The position numbers and the translations under genes are program-made. A stretch of DNA of 64,000 nucleotides from Miscanthus floridulus (taxonomy: Eukaryota; Streptophyta; Magnoliopsida; Poales; Poaceae): assembly GCF_019320115.1 (NCBI RefSeq), contig NC_089583.1, positions 80,989,928-81,053,927 on the forward strand, written 5' to 3'. The notes beneath the pieces were generated by a model. The model ran no database searches, was not told the origin of the DNA, and saw only the letters and a program-made list of their open reading frames with translations. Positions 11,111-24,016 of the stretch are shown here, piece by piece (within the stretch, counting starts at the first letter, position 1; every line of letters begins with the position of its first letter).

Positions 11111-12509
11111 ATTAGGTAATAATGCTTAGCTGCCACTGGATTAGTTTACTTTGGTATGTCTTAGCTGCTAATGCTTTTCCTTGTGCTTACTTGTAGTGCT
11201 ATCTGTAGAGGCAATGTTTGAATTGAGAAGAAAAATGCAGCTGCAGTCATTGTATGCAGGTATTTCCATCATTGTGAGCACAGTATATTGCACTGGTTAG
11301 GTCAAATTTTTTTATTAGTGTGAGCCTAGAATTTGTCATTTGTCCTTGCTTATGTTCTCTACAGAACTTGGATTGCTGTTGTCAGGTTAGCTATGTGTTG
11401 CTAAATTGAGATTCTATTTTCCTGCTATGAAAGCATAGCTCAGTCCTTGTCAGGTTGTCATGATGATAGCTTTCCTAAGACCTTTCCTACAGGGAGGGTT
11501 GAACACACATTGGTAGATTGGTCAGTGTCTGAGCTGTGTTTTCCGATCTTATTTGCAAGTAGCCTCTTTTGTTTATAAAAATAATGCCTCTGGTTTTGTA
11601 GAGGAGCTGTAGTACATGCCGCTCAGTCCTTGTCGCTTGTGTATTCATGTTATGGTGTTGGAATTTTGCTACTCCTGTCCATTTTGCTAGGTTTGCTCAT
11701 ATCTCTCTCTGTAGTACATCTTGCTATATGTACAGTATGTCTCGGCCTTTTTTTATCTTGTGATAGAGAGGTGAGTGAGCCTGTTTGTTTTGTCCATTTC
11801 ATGTGTAGAGAGATAAGGGAGATGAATGCAACTCACCAGTTCATGATATGAAATGTGTAGCAAGCATGACACTACATTGTTCTGCTGCGTATTCTTGTAA
11901 GCTGCGTATTCCCTTGTAACTCACCATTTCCTTTGTGTTACATGTAGAGGACTTGGTGGAAGCAACACATGATTAGCGAAAAAAAGTTTGTTCCCTTCAT
12001 CACAAGCATCTGAGAAAATGTTCAAGCTCATAGCGAGATTTCACTCCTCCTGACTGTCAATTTTTATATACATACAGCTACTATTTGTCAATTTTTTTAT
12101 GCTACAAGCATCTATGTAATATTGGTGTGTATGAACTGGAGGACCATAATATTGGTTAAATTTTTGTATCAATCAGTTTAGGTTTATGTTGATTTTGGGA
12201 GGTCTGGAGGTGTACTGCTATGCCTTGTATCGTTACTGAAACTGCAGTTCAGTGGGGATCGAAAAATCTTTTCTCCACTGCAGCTTCTTGCTATAGCAAC
12301 AGATTGTTTATTTTGTTTGGACCTTAAGCTAAGCAGTGTTCTCGTTTGTTTTTCTTGTCTGAACTGCAGCTCGATTCTAGTCTTGTGTTGTGTTTCAATT
12401 CAATTCAGTTCAGTTCAGTACAGTTTAGTTTTCCCTGCACCGGCATCCTGTTGCCAAAGGACAACGTGGAAACTCCCCCCACCCGTGGTTACCTACCCTG
12501 GGAAGAGGC
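11111..12509. other. Non-coding 3' part of the Harbinger element
   Basis: AT-rich sequence with no conserved reading frame. A short TTCAG/ATTCAG simple repeat lies near 12395-12425. The words CCTGTTGCCAAAG occur at about 12448 and again at 12570 near the right end, which could be subterminal protein-binding repeats. Confidence 0.5.
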
Positions 12510-12587
12510 GGGAAGAAGAAGTTCAAAAAAATTCCATCGGGGGTTTCCTGTCCCTAGGCTAATAAGCACCTGTTGCCAAAGTAGGCC
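12510..12587 (-). repeat. Right terminal inverted repeat of the Harbinger element
   Basis: Ends in CCAAAGTAGGCC immediately before TAA (12588-12590). It is the reverse complement of the left end with three differences in the outer 18 bases and a weaker match further in. Confidence 0.75.
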
Positions 12588-12673
12588 TAAGAGTGTTACT
12601 GTACACTACCTACTCGAGATTACGAACGCATGCAAGATGGGGCCAGGAAATCAGTGGAAGGCCCCTATGTGAA

Positions 12674-12682
12674 CTATATAGG
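12674..12682 (-). promoter_or_regulatory. TATA-like box, candidate original promoter of the F-box gene
   Basis: On the minus strand this reads CCTATATAG. It lies about 85 bases from the TAA target site on the side away from the Harbinger element. If the element is removed, the box falls about 100-160 bases upstream of the F-box start codons, a normal distance. This is inference from position only. Confidence 0.35.
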
Positions 12683-12796
12683 CTTACTTAAGCTTAGTGG
12701 ACCCCGCAAACGCGTGGGGAAAATAGTTCTGCGGGACGGTTGTATATAGCCATGGAATTGCTGTGGATTCACAACACGGTTATACGTAATCACGTA

Positions 12797-12976
12797 CTTT
12801 CTCCATTTCAAATTATAAATTATATTGATTTCTCTAGAATCATAAATTATTTTGATTTATCTATAATCACAAATTTTACTATATGTATGTAGATATAGTT
12901 GTATATCCAGATGCATAGTAAAAAACCCTACATCTACAAAATCCAAAACGGCTTACAGTTTGGACTGGAGAGAGTA
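12797..12976. mobile_element. Stowaway-type MITE
   Basis: About 180 bases flanked by TA (12795-12796 and 12977-12978). The left end CTTTCTCCATTTCAAA and the reverse-complemented right end CTCTCTCCAGTCCAAA are inverted repeats of the Stowaway style (Tc1/Mariner-derived). It is AT-rich inside with no coding capacity. Confidence 0.7.
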
Positions 12977-13079
12977 ATAACATATAAGACTGTTGTATAA
13001 ATTTAGAAACAATAGTTAAAAAAAATTCTCATGTGTTAGATGATTATACAAACACACATGACATGAATCCGCCGCACGT

Positions 13080-14590
13080 AGATGCCCACAGCTAACCCAT
13101 GAGGACCGATTTTTTCCGGATATGGCATACAACAAGAAAAAAGAAATCAACACACTGTTGTTGATACTAAGACACATAAAAGTATGTGCACTAACATTAG
13201 ACATGTCTCATCTAACCATCTTGCATGCGCTCCACGCGACTGTAGATGATATGGACTGATGGGTGATGAAATGGTAGTCAGTGAAGTGTTGACGATGGTA
13301 GATGTTGGCGCTAGCTGTGCCAGATAGAAAAACGTCTAAACGAAACGTGTCCAATTACTTCACACAAATAAACGAAGATTGAGCGAGTAGTGACTCACAT
13401 GTCTTGTGATACACTATTGATAGTCTTTGATCTATTTTATAGCACCGAGATATGGCATTGAGCCAAACGCTATCCGCTACCAACAAAAGGGGGTCATCGT
13501 CATTTTTATGATGTCATTGGGACGCATAGTGCTACTGCCAAGAGATAAACTAGTCGAAAATGATGTCTAGTTGATGCCCCAATACTACAACAAAACTGAT
13601 GTGTACTTTATGGTTTATAGCCCCCTCCTAAGAATGTGGCGTACAACAACACAAAAAAGGCAATCAATACACGGTGATGTTACATGACACATAAAAGTGT
13701 GCACGCCACCATTAGATACCTCGCATCCAACCATGACTCATACGCTCCACATGACTATAGATGATGTGGACTAATGGGCAATGAAACGGTGGTCAGTGGA
13801 GTATTGGCGAGGGTAGACATTGTTGGTGCCAGCTGTGCTAGAGAGAGAAACACCTAGGTAAAGGTGCCCAATTACTTCACGCAAAGAAGTAGAGATTGCG
13901 CAAGGAATGATTCACCTCTCTTGTGATACACGATTGATAGTCTTTGATATGTTTTATAGCATCAACTCCTTCGAGATGGCATTCATCCAAATGGCATCTG
14001 GTGCCAACAAAAGGGGCCATGTCGTTTTCATGATGTTGATAGAGCACATCATGCTTCTGCCATGAGTACTACAACCAAGTTGTTGTGAACTTTATGGCTT
14101 ATAGTCAGTTCCCCTCACCCCTCTCAAAAAAGCTGCATGGAGTACAACAATGCAACAAATTTGGGGCTAGGCTCGGGCCGAGAATTTTTTTCTAGATAGC
14201 AGGATCTGTGCCTAGGCCCTATCCACTAAGGCTCATGGGCAGCCCAAAACCCAGTGGGCTCGGGTCAAGCTCACAGGTTGATGCTTAGGTCTAAATATGA
14301 CACAAAAGTATGCACAGGAAAAATAGGAACATCCTATCTTACCATCTTCGATGTGCTCCATGTGATTGTATCTGATGTGGATTGATGGGCAATCAAATGG
14401 TAGTTGCTAGCGTGTTGGCGAGGGTAGATTGTTGGCACTAGTTGTTCTAGATAGAGAAATGGTGAGATGAAAGGATTGAGTGAGGAGTAACTCGCATGTG
14501 GAGTGGAGATAGATTGAGTGAGCAATCTATCTCCATTTCTTTGAGTGAGGAGTAACTCACCTCTCTTGTGGTACCTATGGTAGTCTTTGA
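13080..14590. repeat. Degenerate tandem repeat, about three units of roughly 550 bases
   Basis: Similar strings recur in the same order and orientation near 13210, 13735 and 14335: CGCTCCACGCGACTGTAGAT, CGCTCCACATGACTATAGAT and TGCTCCATGTGATTGTATCT, each followed by a block like TGATGGGCAATGAAA and then GGCGAGGGTAGA. Each unit also contains an ACACATAAAAGT-like string. The third is interrupted near 14160-14290 by a GC-rich stretch containing GGGCTCGGGCCGAG. No coding frame. It could be the remains of a transposon end or an old satellite. Confidence 0.55.
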
Positions 14591-14599
14591 CCTTTTGAA

Positions 14600-15679
14600 A
14601 GGATTAAATGGTCCCAGATGAGATGGATTGGGGCTTTAAAACATCAAAGCAACAACCCTAACTTATTCAAATTTCTGTTTCACACCTTTCATGGTTAAGC
14701 CCTAGAACTAAACAAGATCAAACTAAGAGTGTCCTTTGATAAGTCCAGTAGAAGCCCATTAGAAGCCTTGAAAAAGGCTAAACATAGTCAAATTTTTAGT
14801 ATGCCTAATGATGAAAACAGAAAGAAACATGTAGGAAAGCCCCTCTCCCTTTTCTGATTCTACATTTTTTCACCAAAATGGGATAAGTGGTAACCGACAG
14901 AGGTTATATGGAGTCTAGGTGCTAGCTATTCAAGCATCTCTACATGGAATACATAATGTTCCATCAAACGAAAGGGATAACTTGATAGTGACATGTGTTA
15001 TACATGGAACTTTTGAGGTATTCAGCTATTCATCTAGCACCTCTACATGCGAACCAAGGGGTCATACTTGATAGTACATGGAACTATTGAAGTATTAAGC
15101 TATTTGGGAATTGGTGGTGGTTCTTATTGCAAATATATCACTGCCAACATAATATGAAAATGACACATTCCATGATACCACCATAGTTGTAGGAGCTTAT
15201 TCTAATGAGTTCCATAGGTTTTCATGAATATTAGGTTACATGAAAGACATTATGCAAAGATGAAGCACTTAAGGCCAAAAAGTGGGTTGTCGACCTACCC
15301 ATAGCTTGCCCAGCTTACTATCTAGCCAAACCAAGTACCACTCCCCAACATGCAAAGAAACATAATCTAAGTCCCATGGAGCAGTTGGATCAATGATAGT
15401 GTGATCCAATAGACACGATGAATGTCCCATGGACCCAATGGAACACCAACAGAAGACAAGCAACCAACATTGCAACACCCCACCATGTCAAAGTGCATCC
15501 CAAGAATAAAACAAGTGTCACAAGAAAAACCAATGGAACCAAAGCTCTCATCTAGGTCAGATGAGCTCGGGCCCAATGCTCCTTAAACTTGGTCACTGTG
15601 CAAGGAAACACAATGTAAATCACCATAGGATCAAGGTCAGTTCAGTTAAGTGGGCAAGATGGAACACCACATGGATAAA
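14600..15679. other. Repeat-derived DNA, no gene seen
   Basis: No supported frame. A segment around 15100-15230 matches 31870-31977 in inverted orientation (TTTCATATTATGTTGGCAGT against TTTCATATTATGTTGGTGGT), so related repeat copies lie on both sides of the Gypsy element. Confidence 0.4.
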
Positions 15680-16135
15680 AAGAGGTACTTAGAGAGAGGC
15701 ATGCAGGTGGATAATACTAGATTAGGCATCGAAGCAAAACTGGAGGCCTAAACCATATTACTAGTTTTGAGTCCACCTCAAACTCCAAGAGATGCCTGCA
15801 CTCCAATCACTATGAAATCGCATATCGAGTCTAATTTCATTGTTCTATATCTACACAGAAAGTTGAGGATATAAGTTTTCCAATGGAGCAAGTCCATGTC
15901 TAAATTTCTCAAGAGTTAATAGGAATCATCAAAACAAGTGGGCACCTGGAATCTTTAAGGTGATGCATCATCGTCTTTTGGGTCACTCAGTTGTGTATCA
16001 TGTCAGAGTCCATTAGGGATGCTTAGAGGAGTCCTCGACCACCCCTCATACTATATATTTTGTAGGCACAATCTAGCTTAGGGTTTTGGATTTGCTTAGA
16101 TGAATATGTCATCTAACATTTTTGTCATATATGTG
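15680..16135 (+). repeat. Left copy of a roughly 450-base direct repeat flanking the Gypsy element
   Basis: Resembles 32265-32720 along its length: AGGTACTTAGAGAGAGGCAT against AGGAGTACTTGGAGAGATGC, later GTCCATTAGGGATGC against GTCCATAAGGGATGC, then CCCTCATACTATATATT against CCCTTATACTATATATT. Both copies end shortly after GCTTAGATGAATAT or GCTTAGGTTAATCT. These may be LTRs of a much older element into which the Gypsy element inserted. The copies are clearly diverged. Confidence 0.55.
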
Positions 16136-16257
16136 TAACGCCCCAAAGTCCAAATGGCACATATCCACTCTGCACGTTGTATATCTCCATTGTGCTTTGG
16201 ATAAAGTGCCACCAGTGGTATTTATAGTGATATGGAATGTGTAAGCTACTTATAGAC

Positions 16258-19200
16258 TATGGCAGAACCACCCAAGTTATATGGCCCACATGTGCCTATC
16301 ATTGTCTTTTAGACTTCTGAGTGCTGCACATGGGAGCCACACAACTCTGGTAGTCTGTCGGGTGTCCTCGGGAAACCCTGAATCATCCATGTTTACCTTT
16401 CCAAGCAGTATACATTATAGAAAGCATTGCATTATTACAACAGTTGTACAAATATGTTACATCAGAGTAATAGCGGAAATCTTACAAACCATAAGTTTAC
16501 AAATCATTCATTAAGTGATTACAATTTATAGGTTTTAGCCAACTCGGTAGTAGGGTAGCATGATGGGTACCACTTGAAAGACACACAAGAGAGTTTCACC
16601 CTACCCATGGGTGCACACCAAACTTCTCTACTGCTGGCTCTCCTTCTGCAACAAGGGTTAACAAACCCTGAGTATAAAGGTACTCAACAAGACTTAACTA
16701 ACGAAAAGGAAAGACTCCAAGGATATGCAGGCTTTACGGGAATCAAGGTAAGTCTATAGCAAGAATCAAGATTACTTTTACAGAGAAGCTTACTAAAGAT
16801 TGATCCTTACTTTTAATGTTTTAGCTCAAGTTAAGTAACTAGGAGTCCCTAGTTTGCACCTAATCTAAATGAATCACTTCTTTAACCATATCATCTCATG
16901 ATCATAGTACTAATGTTTCAGTTGTTAACTACAATGCAGGGCAGTTGATCAAGTCTTCTTCTCTGAGAAGCAGCAACGATTCAAATCGATTTGGCCCAGC
17001 TGGGGTTTCCTTACCACACGACATTTGCAAGTCCTAGACCTACATATATCAACCTTCACATAGATCCTCCAAAACATGAATGGGTTTGCGCCACTCGAGA
17101 GCACAGTACTCCACCATCATACGTCATCCCTGATGTTTCCGTAGGGTGGGTACACGCTACTCTCGCCATCTCTCCACTCCCAGTGCATAGTTGTCCTTTC
17201 TCATAATGGAATAGCCAAGATATTAGGCTTACCGAAGTATGTGGCTAGTACTACGAGGTCTCAACACAAGCAAGCCTATAACAAATGGTCCTCAATCAAC
17301 ACAGGTGGGGCACTATGTCAAGACTCCATTCTTGACGCAAGCAAAGAGTCCGCCTGATCTCAAATAAAAATTCATGATCATTATTAAACCTCAGGACCAA
17401 CCTCGAGTATAGAACCATAAACTCATTACTCAACTTTTATCAACTAAGCATGGCTAAGCATCATACAACTACCATACCAGCAGGGTGACAAGGATATGAG
17501 AATCGAAAAGACAAGACAGGAATGCAACAATTAGTATTCAACCAACTCCAATTTACTTAAATGCAACAAGCATAAGACCTATGTGAATAGCATTTGTAAA
17601 ACACAAGGAAATGGGTTTATGCTTCAGGGCTTGCCACATAAAACCACAGAAAAGAAAACCAACTCCACTGACAAGAAATCCACTTTTGGATCTTGCTCAA
17701 CAACGGAAATCCACTCTCGATCACTAAGCGTAAATAAATATGCATGCTTTAGAATGATGATGTACTTAACATAGGTTATGATGATCAAACATGATTAATT
17801 AGCTTGAGTACCACTTTCCTTCATAGTAATATTGAGTTAATTACTCACAAAGCAATATTGGTATTATTATTATCAATTTGAATATGAGCACAACCAATAG
17901 TAATTAAATTGCCAAGGAACATCAGAGGTGTTTATGTCCCATGGCCTTCAATCAATCCAAAATAACACTCAAGTCATTTAATGATTAACCCTAATCATTT
18001 AAGCATTTATTAAATAATTATTAAAGCATGGAATTAAGTGGATAATTTTTATTCATCAAAATAGTACCAATTTTTTTGTGAATGCAGGTCTAAGCATGTA
18101 AAGCATACACAAAAATTTTCATGATTAAACGATAATTATTTTGACCTATTGCATTTATTAATAAAAAGCTAATTTTTAAGCTTGCCAAAACTATTGATTT
18201 TCATCATTTCTTATTTTCCCTAGGTAGAGCACACAAAGACAAGCTTACAAAAAAATGTTCATAATTTTATCACACTTCTAAAAATTTATATGAATTAAAC
18301 AAGAAACTACATATTTGAATCATTTCTGAAAAAGATAAAACAGATGAAAATCATTTTTCACTCGAGTCCAGTCTACCTGCGCTCACTGACAGTGGGCCCA
18401 AGTCAACTCTGGTGGCTCCTCCGTGTTGACCGGTGGGTTCTTGCCGCTGGCGAGACCTCCGGTGACACGCTAAGCATGATGACGTGGTAGAGATAAAACA
18501 AAAACAACCAGAAGCATCAGGGGCTCACCACGGGCCTACTAGACCACTCGAAAGAGGCGAAGATGTGATGGAAGTGCATCGTCGTCGACGATGGCGACTA
18601 CGGCGGTGCGGACACGACGACGAGATGGTGTTCTAACCCTACTGGTACACGAAACAAGCAACGGGAACTCTGGTGAGCACCAAGGCCTCATGGCTAACCC
18701 ATAACTGCAGTGAATTGAGCAAGAGGCTTACTAGAGCGGGCTAGCCACGGTGAGGGTGACCTCACCGGTGATGGCAAACCACCATGGCGGAATCGATGCA
18801 TGTGACCAATTTTGTCGACAAGGGTCAAGACAAGACAGTGTAGGCGATGCGTTGGATCAAGGCAGAGCTTCAGACGTGAGGAATTGAACTGAAAAATTGT
18901 GGCGGTGATGAATTTGACCAAGGAGACAAGGTGCATGGTGTCAAGAGAGAAAGGAGGAAGGAGGAGGATGATGACGTCACAGGCTTTAGTGGCAAGGGTG
19001 TGACATCCGCGTGCGACAGCAGCAGTTTGCTAAAGCCATGTGAAGTAGCTGCGTGCCTCCGCGCGGTTGTAGGGTCGAGATGGCAGACTAGAGGGGGGGG
19101 TGAATAGTCCTTTCTAAAATTAATCACGTCGGCTAACCAAAATAAGTGCGGAATTAAAACTATTGGTCTAGCCAAGACTACACCCCTCTATCTATGTTCT

Positions 19201-22200
19201 CTAGCACCTTCCAAAGATACTAATTAAGCAACAAAGGTGCCAGACTAGCTAGAGCTCACCTAACCAATTCTAGAAGCAAGGTCACACAAACCTATGCCAC
19301 TAGTACTTCAAGCAACAAGGGAGCTCCTACACATGCTAGTAAGCAAAAGCACAAAGCCAACTAAGCTCACTAGCAATGCTTAATAACAAGGCAACCAATG
19401 CCAAATTAGAGAGCAAATACTTAGCTACACAAACTAAGCAAAGTGACTAACAAGGTTACACAAACCAAATTAGTCATGCAAGGGAGCTACTTCTATGCTA
19501 CACAAGCAAGAAGGTAACTAGTGAGCTATACAACCAAACTAATTACAAAAGCAACTACACAAGCACAATGTATATGAAAGTAATTACAAACTTGTGTAAC
19601 AAGGATGCAAACCAACGAGAAGAATAAAGTTGACACGGTGATTTTTCTCCCGAGGTTCACGTGCTTGCCAACACGCTAGTCCCCGTTGTGTCGACTGCTC
19701 ACTTGGTGGTTCGGCGGCTAATTGGCATCACCCACCAAGCCCGCACATCAGGCACCGTAAGAACCTACCCTGAAAGTGAGGGTAGCTCAATGACACGCTT
19801 TACTAGAGTTGCTCTTCGCGGCTCCCACGGGGCGAGCACAATGCCCCTCACAAAGCTCTTCTCCAGAGCACCACACAAGCTTCTTGCGGGCTTCGACGGA
19901 GACCACCACCAAGCCATCTAGGAGGTGGCAACCTCCAAGAGTAACAAGCACCACCGGCTTGCAACTTGATCACCTAGTGCCACTCAATGCGACCTCATGA
20001 TGCAATCGCACTAGAATCGCTCTCTCACACAATCGGATGATCACTATCAAGCATATGTGAGATGGAGGGCTCCCAAGCACTCTCAAGCATGGACACAAAG
20101 TCCCTTGAGGTGCTTCACACTAGCCATGGCTGAGACCACCTTCTATTTATAGCCCCATGGGCTAAACTAGCCATTACCCCTTCACTAGGCAAATGTTGGG
20201 ACGACCGGACGCTCCAGTCGTATCGACCAAACGCAGGACCTCAGCGTTCGGTCAATGGATGCTCGCCACATGTCGCCTCCATTCAACCTCAGTCACTTGA
20301 TCTCAATGGTCAAGTGATGACTACACACAGCTGCACAAACTGACCGGACGTAGCAACCACAGTGTCCGGTCGTTTCCAGTAAGGTACCAGTCGCGACCCG
20401 ACGCGTTCGGTCGGTCATGATCAGATGCAGCATCAGCATCTGGTCCTTCTCCAACTTTTCTTTGTCATCTACATCACTGTATGTCAGCCTGACCGGATGC
20501 ACCCTACCAGCGTCTGGTCACTTCCAGCGCCAGCGTTCGATCGAAGACCGACGCCTACATGCTCCCTACAGTCACTGACCAGACATAGGACCCCAGCGTC
20601 CGGTCACCATGTGACTAGCGTCTGGTGCACTCTGTGAGACCCTGTCTTTTCTATATAGGGTGCCGGTGGAGTTAGAACCCATGCCTCCATTCCTTCACCG
20701 AGTTGATCCACATCAACTCCAACTTCATCTCCTTTGTAAATGTGCCAACACCACCAAGTGTACACCACCATGTGTATGTGTGTTAGCATTTTCACAAACC
20801 TTTTCCAAAGGATTAGCCACTCAACTTGCCATGCCACTCAATCCTAGCAACGATGCAAAGTTAGATCACTCGAGTGACACTTAGAAGACCGATATGCAAA
20901 CAAGTTTGCCCCTCTTGATAGTACGACCATCTATCCTAAATCCGATCACAAACTTCTCTACACACCTATGACCGGTGAAATAAAATGCCCTAGGTTATAC
21001 CTTTGCCTTGCGCATTCCATTCCATCTCCTCCAATGTCGATGCAACACATGCACCAACAAGATCAACAATGATATGATCCACTTCATATCATCACGTAAT
21101 CATATTGGTTCATCGATCTTGACTTCACTTGCTTTTCACTGTTGCCTTCATCCATCAGCGCCAAGTCTTGCTCAAGCTTCACCGCCACGTGGTCCATCGC
21201 TCCAAAGCCTTCGGCTTCCCCTTCATGCTTACAACTGATCCATCAAGCCAAGTCTTGTCTTGATCTTCTCCACCTTGATCAAATGACTCAATGTCATGTC
21301 TCATGTGCAATGAGCTCCTTCATCATCACATGTGTGAGCTTTGCAACATCTCCAAGCCATTTTCACCTTCATGGCATATGTTGCTCACACATATATACCT
21401 ATGGACTAATCACCTGTGTATCTCATATAAACACAATTAGTCCACCTAGGTTGTCACTCAATTACTAAAACCACACAAGGACCTTTTAGCAGTTCAGCGG
21501 CACCAAAGCGGTGGTGGTTAGCAATGAGCTAGCGAGCTGCCTACTGCCCAAACTAACACTAAACCCAACTAAAACCTAGCTGTTCATCATGCTCTAACTT
21601 TCGATTCCTCAATGAAAATTGATGAGAATCCTTAATCAAAGTTGTTCCTTATACCAAGGTCTACAACTTTGGTTGAAAGACCATCATCAAAGGATAACTT
21701 TTTTTGAATATTTTTGGACTCAAACATAGGTACTTTGAAACTATTTTAAAACTAAAAATAGAGTTCGGATTAGGGTTTTGCAAATTAATAACTTAGCAAC
21801 TTTGGCAATTAATTTGTGATTAACTATTAATCAAACATATCAATCAATACCACCATTGCATAGTACAAACTTTGTACTAATAAACGATACTATTGTTTGA
21901 ACAAATTTAATTGAGAAATTCATTTTAATATTTCCCCCAAAATTGAATTTAAAACCAAACTCCAAGACAGCTAAAAGATTGTTAGTGTTGGAATTCAATC
22001 CTATTTCCAAATTTGGGGTTCCAATTTTAGTGAGTTAAACTTGAATTCATCCCCAACCCTTGTCACTAGTGTAAAGTACACATCTTACACTTCAAAATTT
22101 ATTAAGGCATGTTTCCAAGTATTTTAGTGAATTTTTAAAATAGAAGGTCACAAAGTACCTTGGAAACATTTTTTGTTCTAGCTCATACACCACACCTATG

Positions 22201-22328
22201 CATTGCTTAACTAACCAAATAACATTGATTTTAGTTCATGCAAGACATGGTTAGCTAAAAGGTATGCTTATGATGCATGATGGTGACATGACCAAGTTTT
22301 AGTGATGCTTAACACCAGGGGTGTTACA
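16258..22328 (-). repeat. 3' LTR of the Gypsy element, interrupted by a solo LTR
   Basis: Matches the other LTR from TATGGCAGAAC to GGGGTGTTACA. Without the insertion at 19068-21488 it is about 3.65 kb. Compared with the right copy it lacks about 100 bases near 18450 and carries a few short differences elsewhere. Confidence 0.85.
19068..21488 (-). mobile_element. Solo LTR of a Copia-like family (family A), nested in the Gypsy LTR
   Basis: Begins TGTAGGGTCGAGATGG and ends AAGGACCTTTTA. It is bracketed by GCGGT (19063-19067) and GCAGT (21489-21493), a five-base target duplication with one change. The other Gypsy LTR is uninterrupted at the same point (near 30508), which proves an insertion. 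No internal region or second LTR is present. Orientation is taken from the related Copia element at 47086-57572, whose LTR shares the CTAGAGGGGGGTGAATAG start and the TAGTACGACCATCTATCC motif. Confidence 0.8.
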
Positions 22329-22340
22329 TCTCTCCCCCCT
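22329..22340 (-). other. Polypurine tract of the Gypsy element
   Basis: Read on the minus strand, AGGGGGGAGAGA immediately precedes the LTR start TGTAACACC, the expected position for priming second-strand synthesis. Confidence 0.75.
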
Positions 22341-22519
22341 ATAGAAATCTCGCCCCAAGATTATGAAACACCTAAAGCCTAGGTTTAAGTAATGGAAAAG
22401 GAAATGTGTCAAACACATTTACAACAAGGTTTCCATAAAACAACAAGGGAGGTTACAATATTACATCAACTTTCAAAAGAAGCTTACGACGGTAGAGGAG
22501 CTAGCAACCTAAATAGATG

Positions 22520-24016
22520 CAAGGAAATCCGGATGATTCTCCATCTGATAATCCTCCGACTCCCAAGTAGCTTCCTATTCTAAATGTTTGTTTCACTGAA
22601 CTTTATAGAATTTGATCATTCTCTTTCGAGTGACTCGATCTTTCTGATCCAAGATCCTAATAGGATATTCTGCATAAGTTAGATCTGGTTCAAGTTCTAC
22701 CCCTTCAATCTCAATGATCTGTTCTGGCACTCGCAGACACTTTTTCAACTATGACACATGAAACACATTATGCACAACTGACAATTGTTTAGGTAACTTT
22801 AGACGATAAGCTACCGATCAACACTGCTCTATAATTTGAAAAGGACCAATGTAGCGAGGTGCTAATTTCCCTCAAACTCCAGAATGATTAACTCCTTTCA
22901 TAGGTGATACCTTCAGATAGACATGATCTCCCACCTTGAACACTAAAGGTCGATGTCTCTTGTTAGCATAACTCTTCTGATGGGACTATGCTGCTTCATA
23001 TTAGCTTGAATAAGCCGAACCTTTTCTTTAGTTTCTTTCACTAAGTGTATACCAAAGAACCATCTTTCTCTAGGTTTAGACCAATTCAGAGGAGTTCTAC
23101 ACCTTTGGCCATAAAGAGCTTCAAACGGTGCCATCTTAATACTTTCATAATAACGGTTGTTGTAAGAGAACTCTGCTAAAGGTAGACACTCATCCCACAT
23201 AGCTGAATAAGTGAGAACACATGATCTCAACATATCCTCCATAATCTGATTGACTCTTTTAGTCTACCCTCCAGTCTGTGGATGATAAGCTGAACCATGG
23301 ATGAGCTTAGTACCCATTCCCTTGTGCAACTCTTTCTAGGACTTGGAGACAAATTATGTATCCCTATTAGAAGTAATAGTCTTTGGTACACCATGAAGAC
23401 TTAGGATTCGTGCAATGTATAAGTTGGCATAGATAACTACTAGATCCCTTGTCTTTACTAGAAGAAAGTGAGCTACCTTAGTGAGACGATCAACAATGAC
23501 CCAGATAGAATCACAACCTTTGGATGTCTTGGGCAGACTAACAATAAAATATGTACTGATGTCATCCCATTTCCAAGATGGAACTAGCAAAGGGTGCAGT
23601 GGCCCTATAGATTTTAGATGGATAGCTTTCACTTGCTGACAAGTGTCACACTTGGCAACATATTGAGCAATCTCTATCTTCATTTTGGTCCACCAGAACC
23701 TCTATCTCAGATCCTGATACATCTTATTACATCCTAGATGAATAAAGAATCTAGAAAAATGAGCTTCATCGAGGATCTACTAACATAATTCAGGAACTTT
23801 TGGTACTACCAGATGATTCTTGAACCAAAGAACTCCATCATCAATCCAAAAACACAGAGCTTTTTTGGTCATGACTCTTTCTCGGATGTGAGCTATCCCT
23901 TTGTTCCCTTTCTGAGCTACAATAATTAGACTCTGAATAGTGGATTCAACTGTAATATTGGCTAAAGTTCCTTGTGAAACAATCTCTAGATTCAACTTTT
24001 CCATCTCTTGGCACAT
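22520..24016 (-). pseudogene. Gypsy integrase with chromodomain-like tail, decayed
   Basis: The integrase would insert the cDNA into the genome. On the minus strand the zinc-binding end CDTCQQVKA (near 23640) leads into the core (VIVDRLTKVAHFLLVKT, 23540-23450; then ECLPLAEFSYNNRY and APFEALYGQRCRTPLNWS, 23200-23090). Further on, frames containing TYAEYPIRILDQKDRVTRK and ATWESEDY (about 22690-22530) match the C-terminal chromodomain-like segment of plant chromoviruses, which can steer integration to heterochromatin. Frame changes and stops occur throughout, for example between 23354 and 23242 and downstream of 22943, so nothing functional can be made. Confidence 0.85.

Larger units (their letters stand above)
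5495..12587 (+). mobile_element. PIF/Harbinger DNA transposon, 7.1 kb, with both ends
   Basis: Both ends are visible. The left end reads GGCCTACTTCGGAAGCAG and the right end, reverse-complemented, reads GGCCTACTTTGGCAACAG (15 of 18 identical). Each is flanked by TAA (5492-5494 and 12588-12590), the three-base target duplication typical of this superfamily. Inside, on one strand, are the two genes expected of an autonomous member: a DDE transposase (7604-8878, decayed) and a MYB/SANT-like protein (9087-11110, open). The first 1.5 kb is GC-rich and looks like promoter and leader. The element sits in or just upstream of the 5' leader of the F-box gene, head to head with it. With the transposase broken it cannot move by itself unless another copy supplies the enzyme. 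Confidence 0.85.

Noticed and set aside
18490..18960. GC-rich part of the Gypsy LTR as a host exon
   Set aside because: The same text recurs in the other LTR (29920-30420), so it belongs to the retrotransposon.
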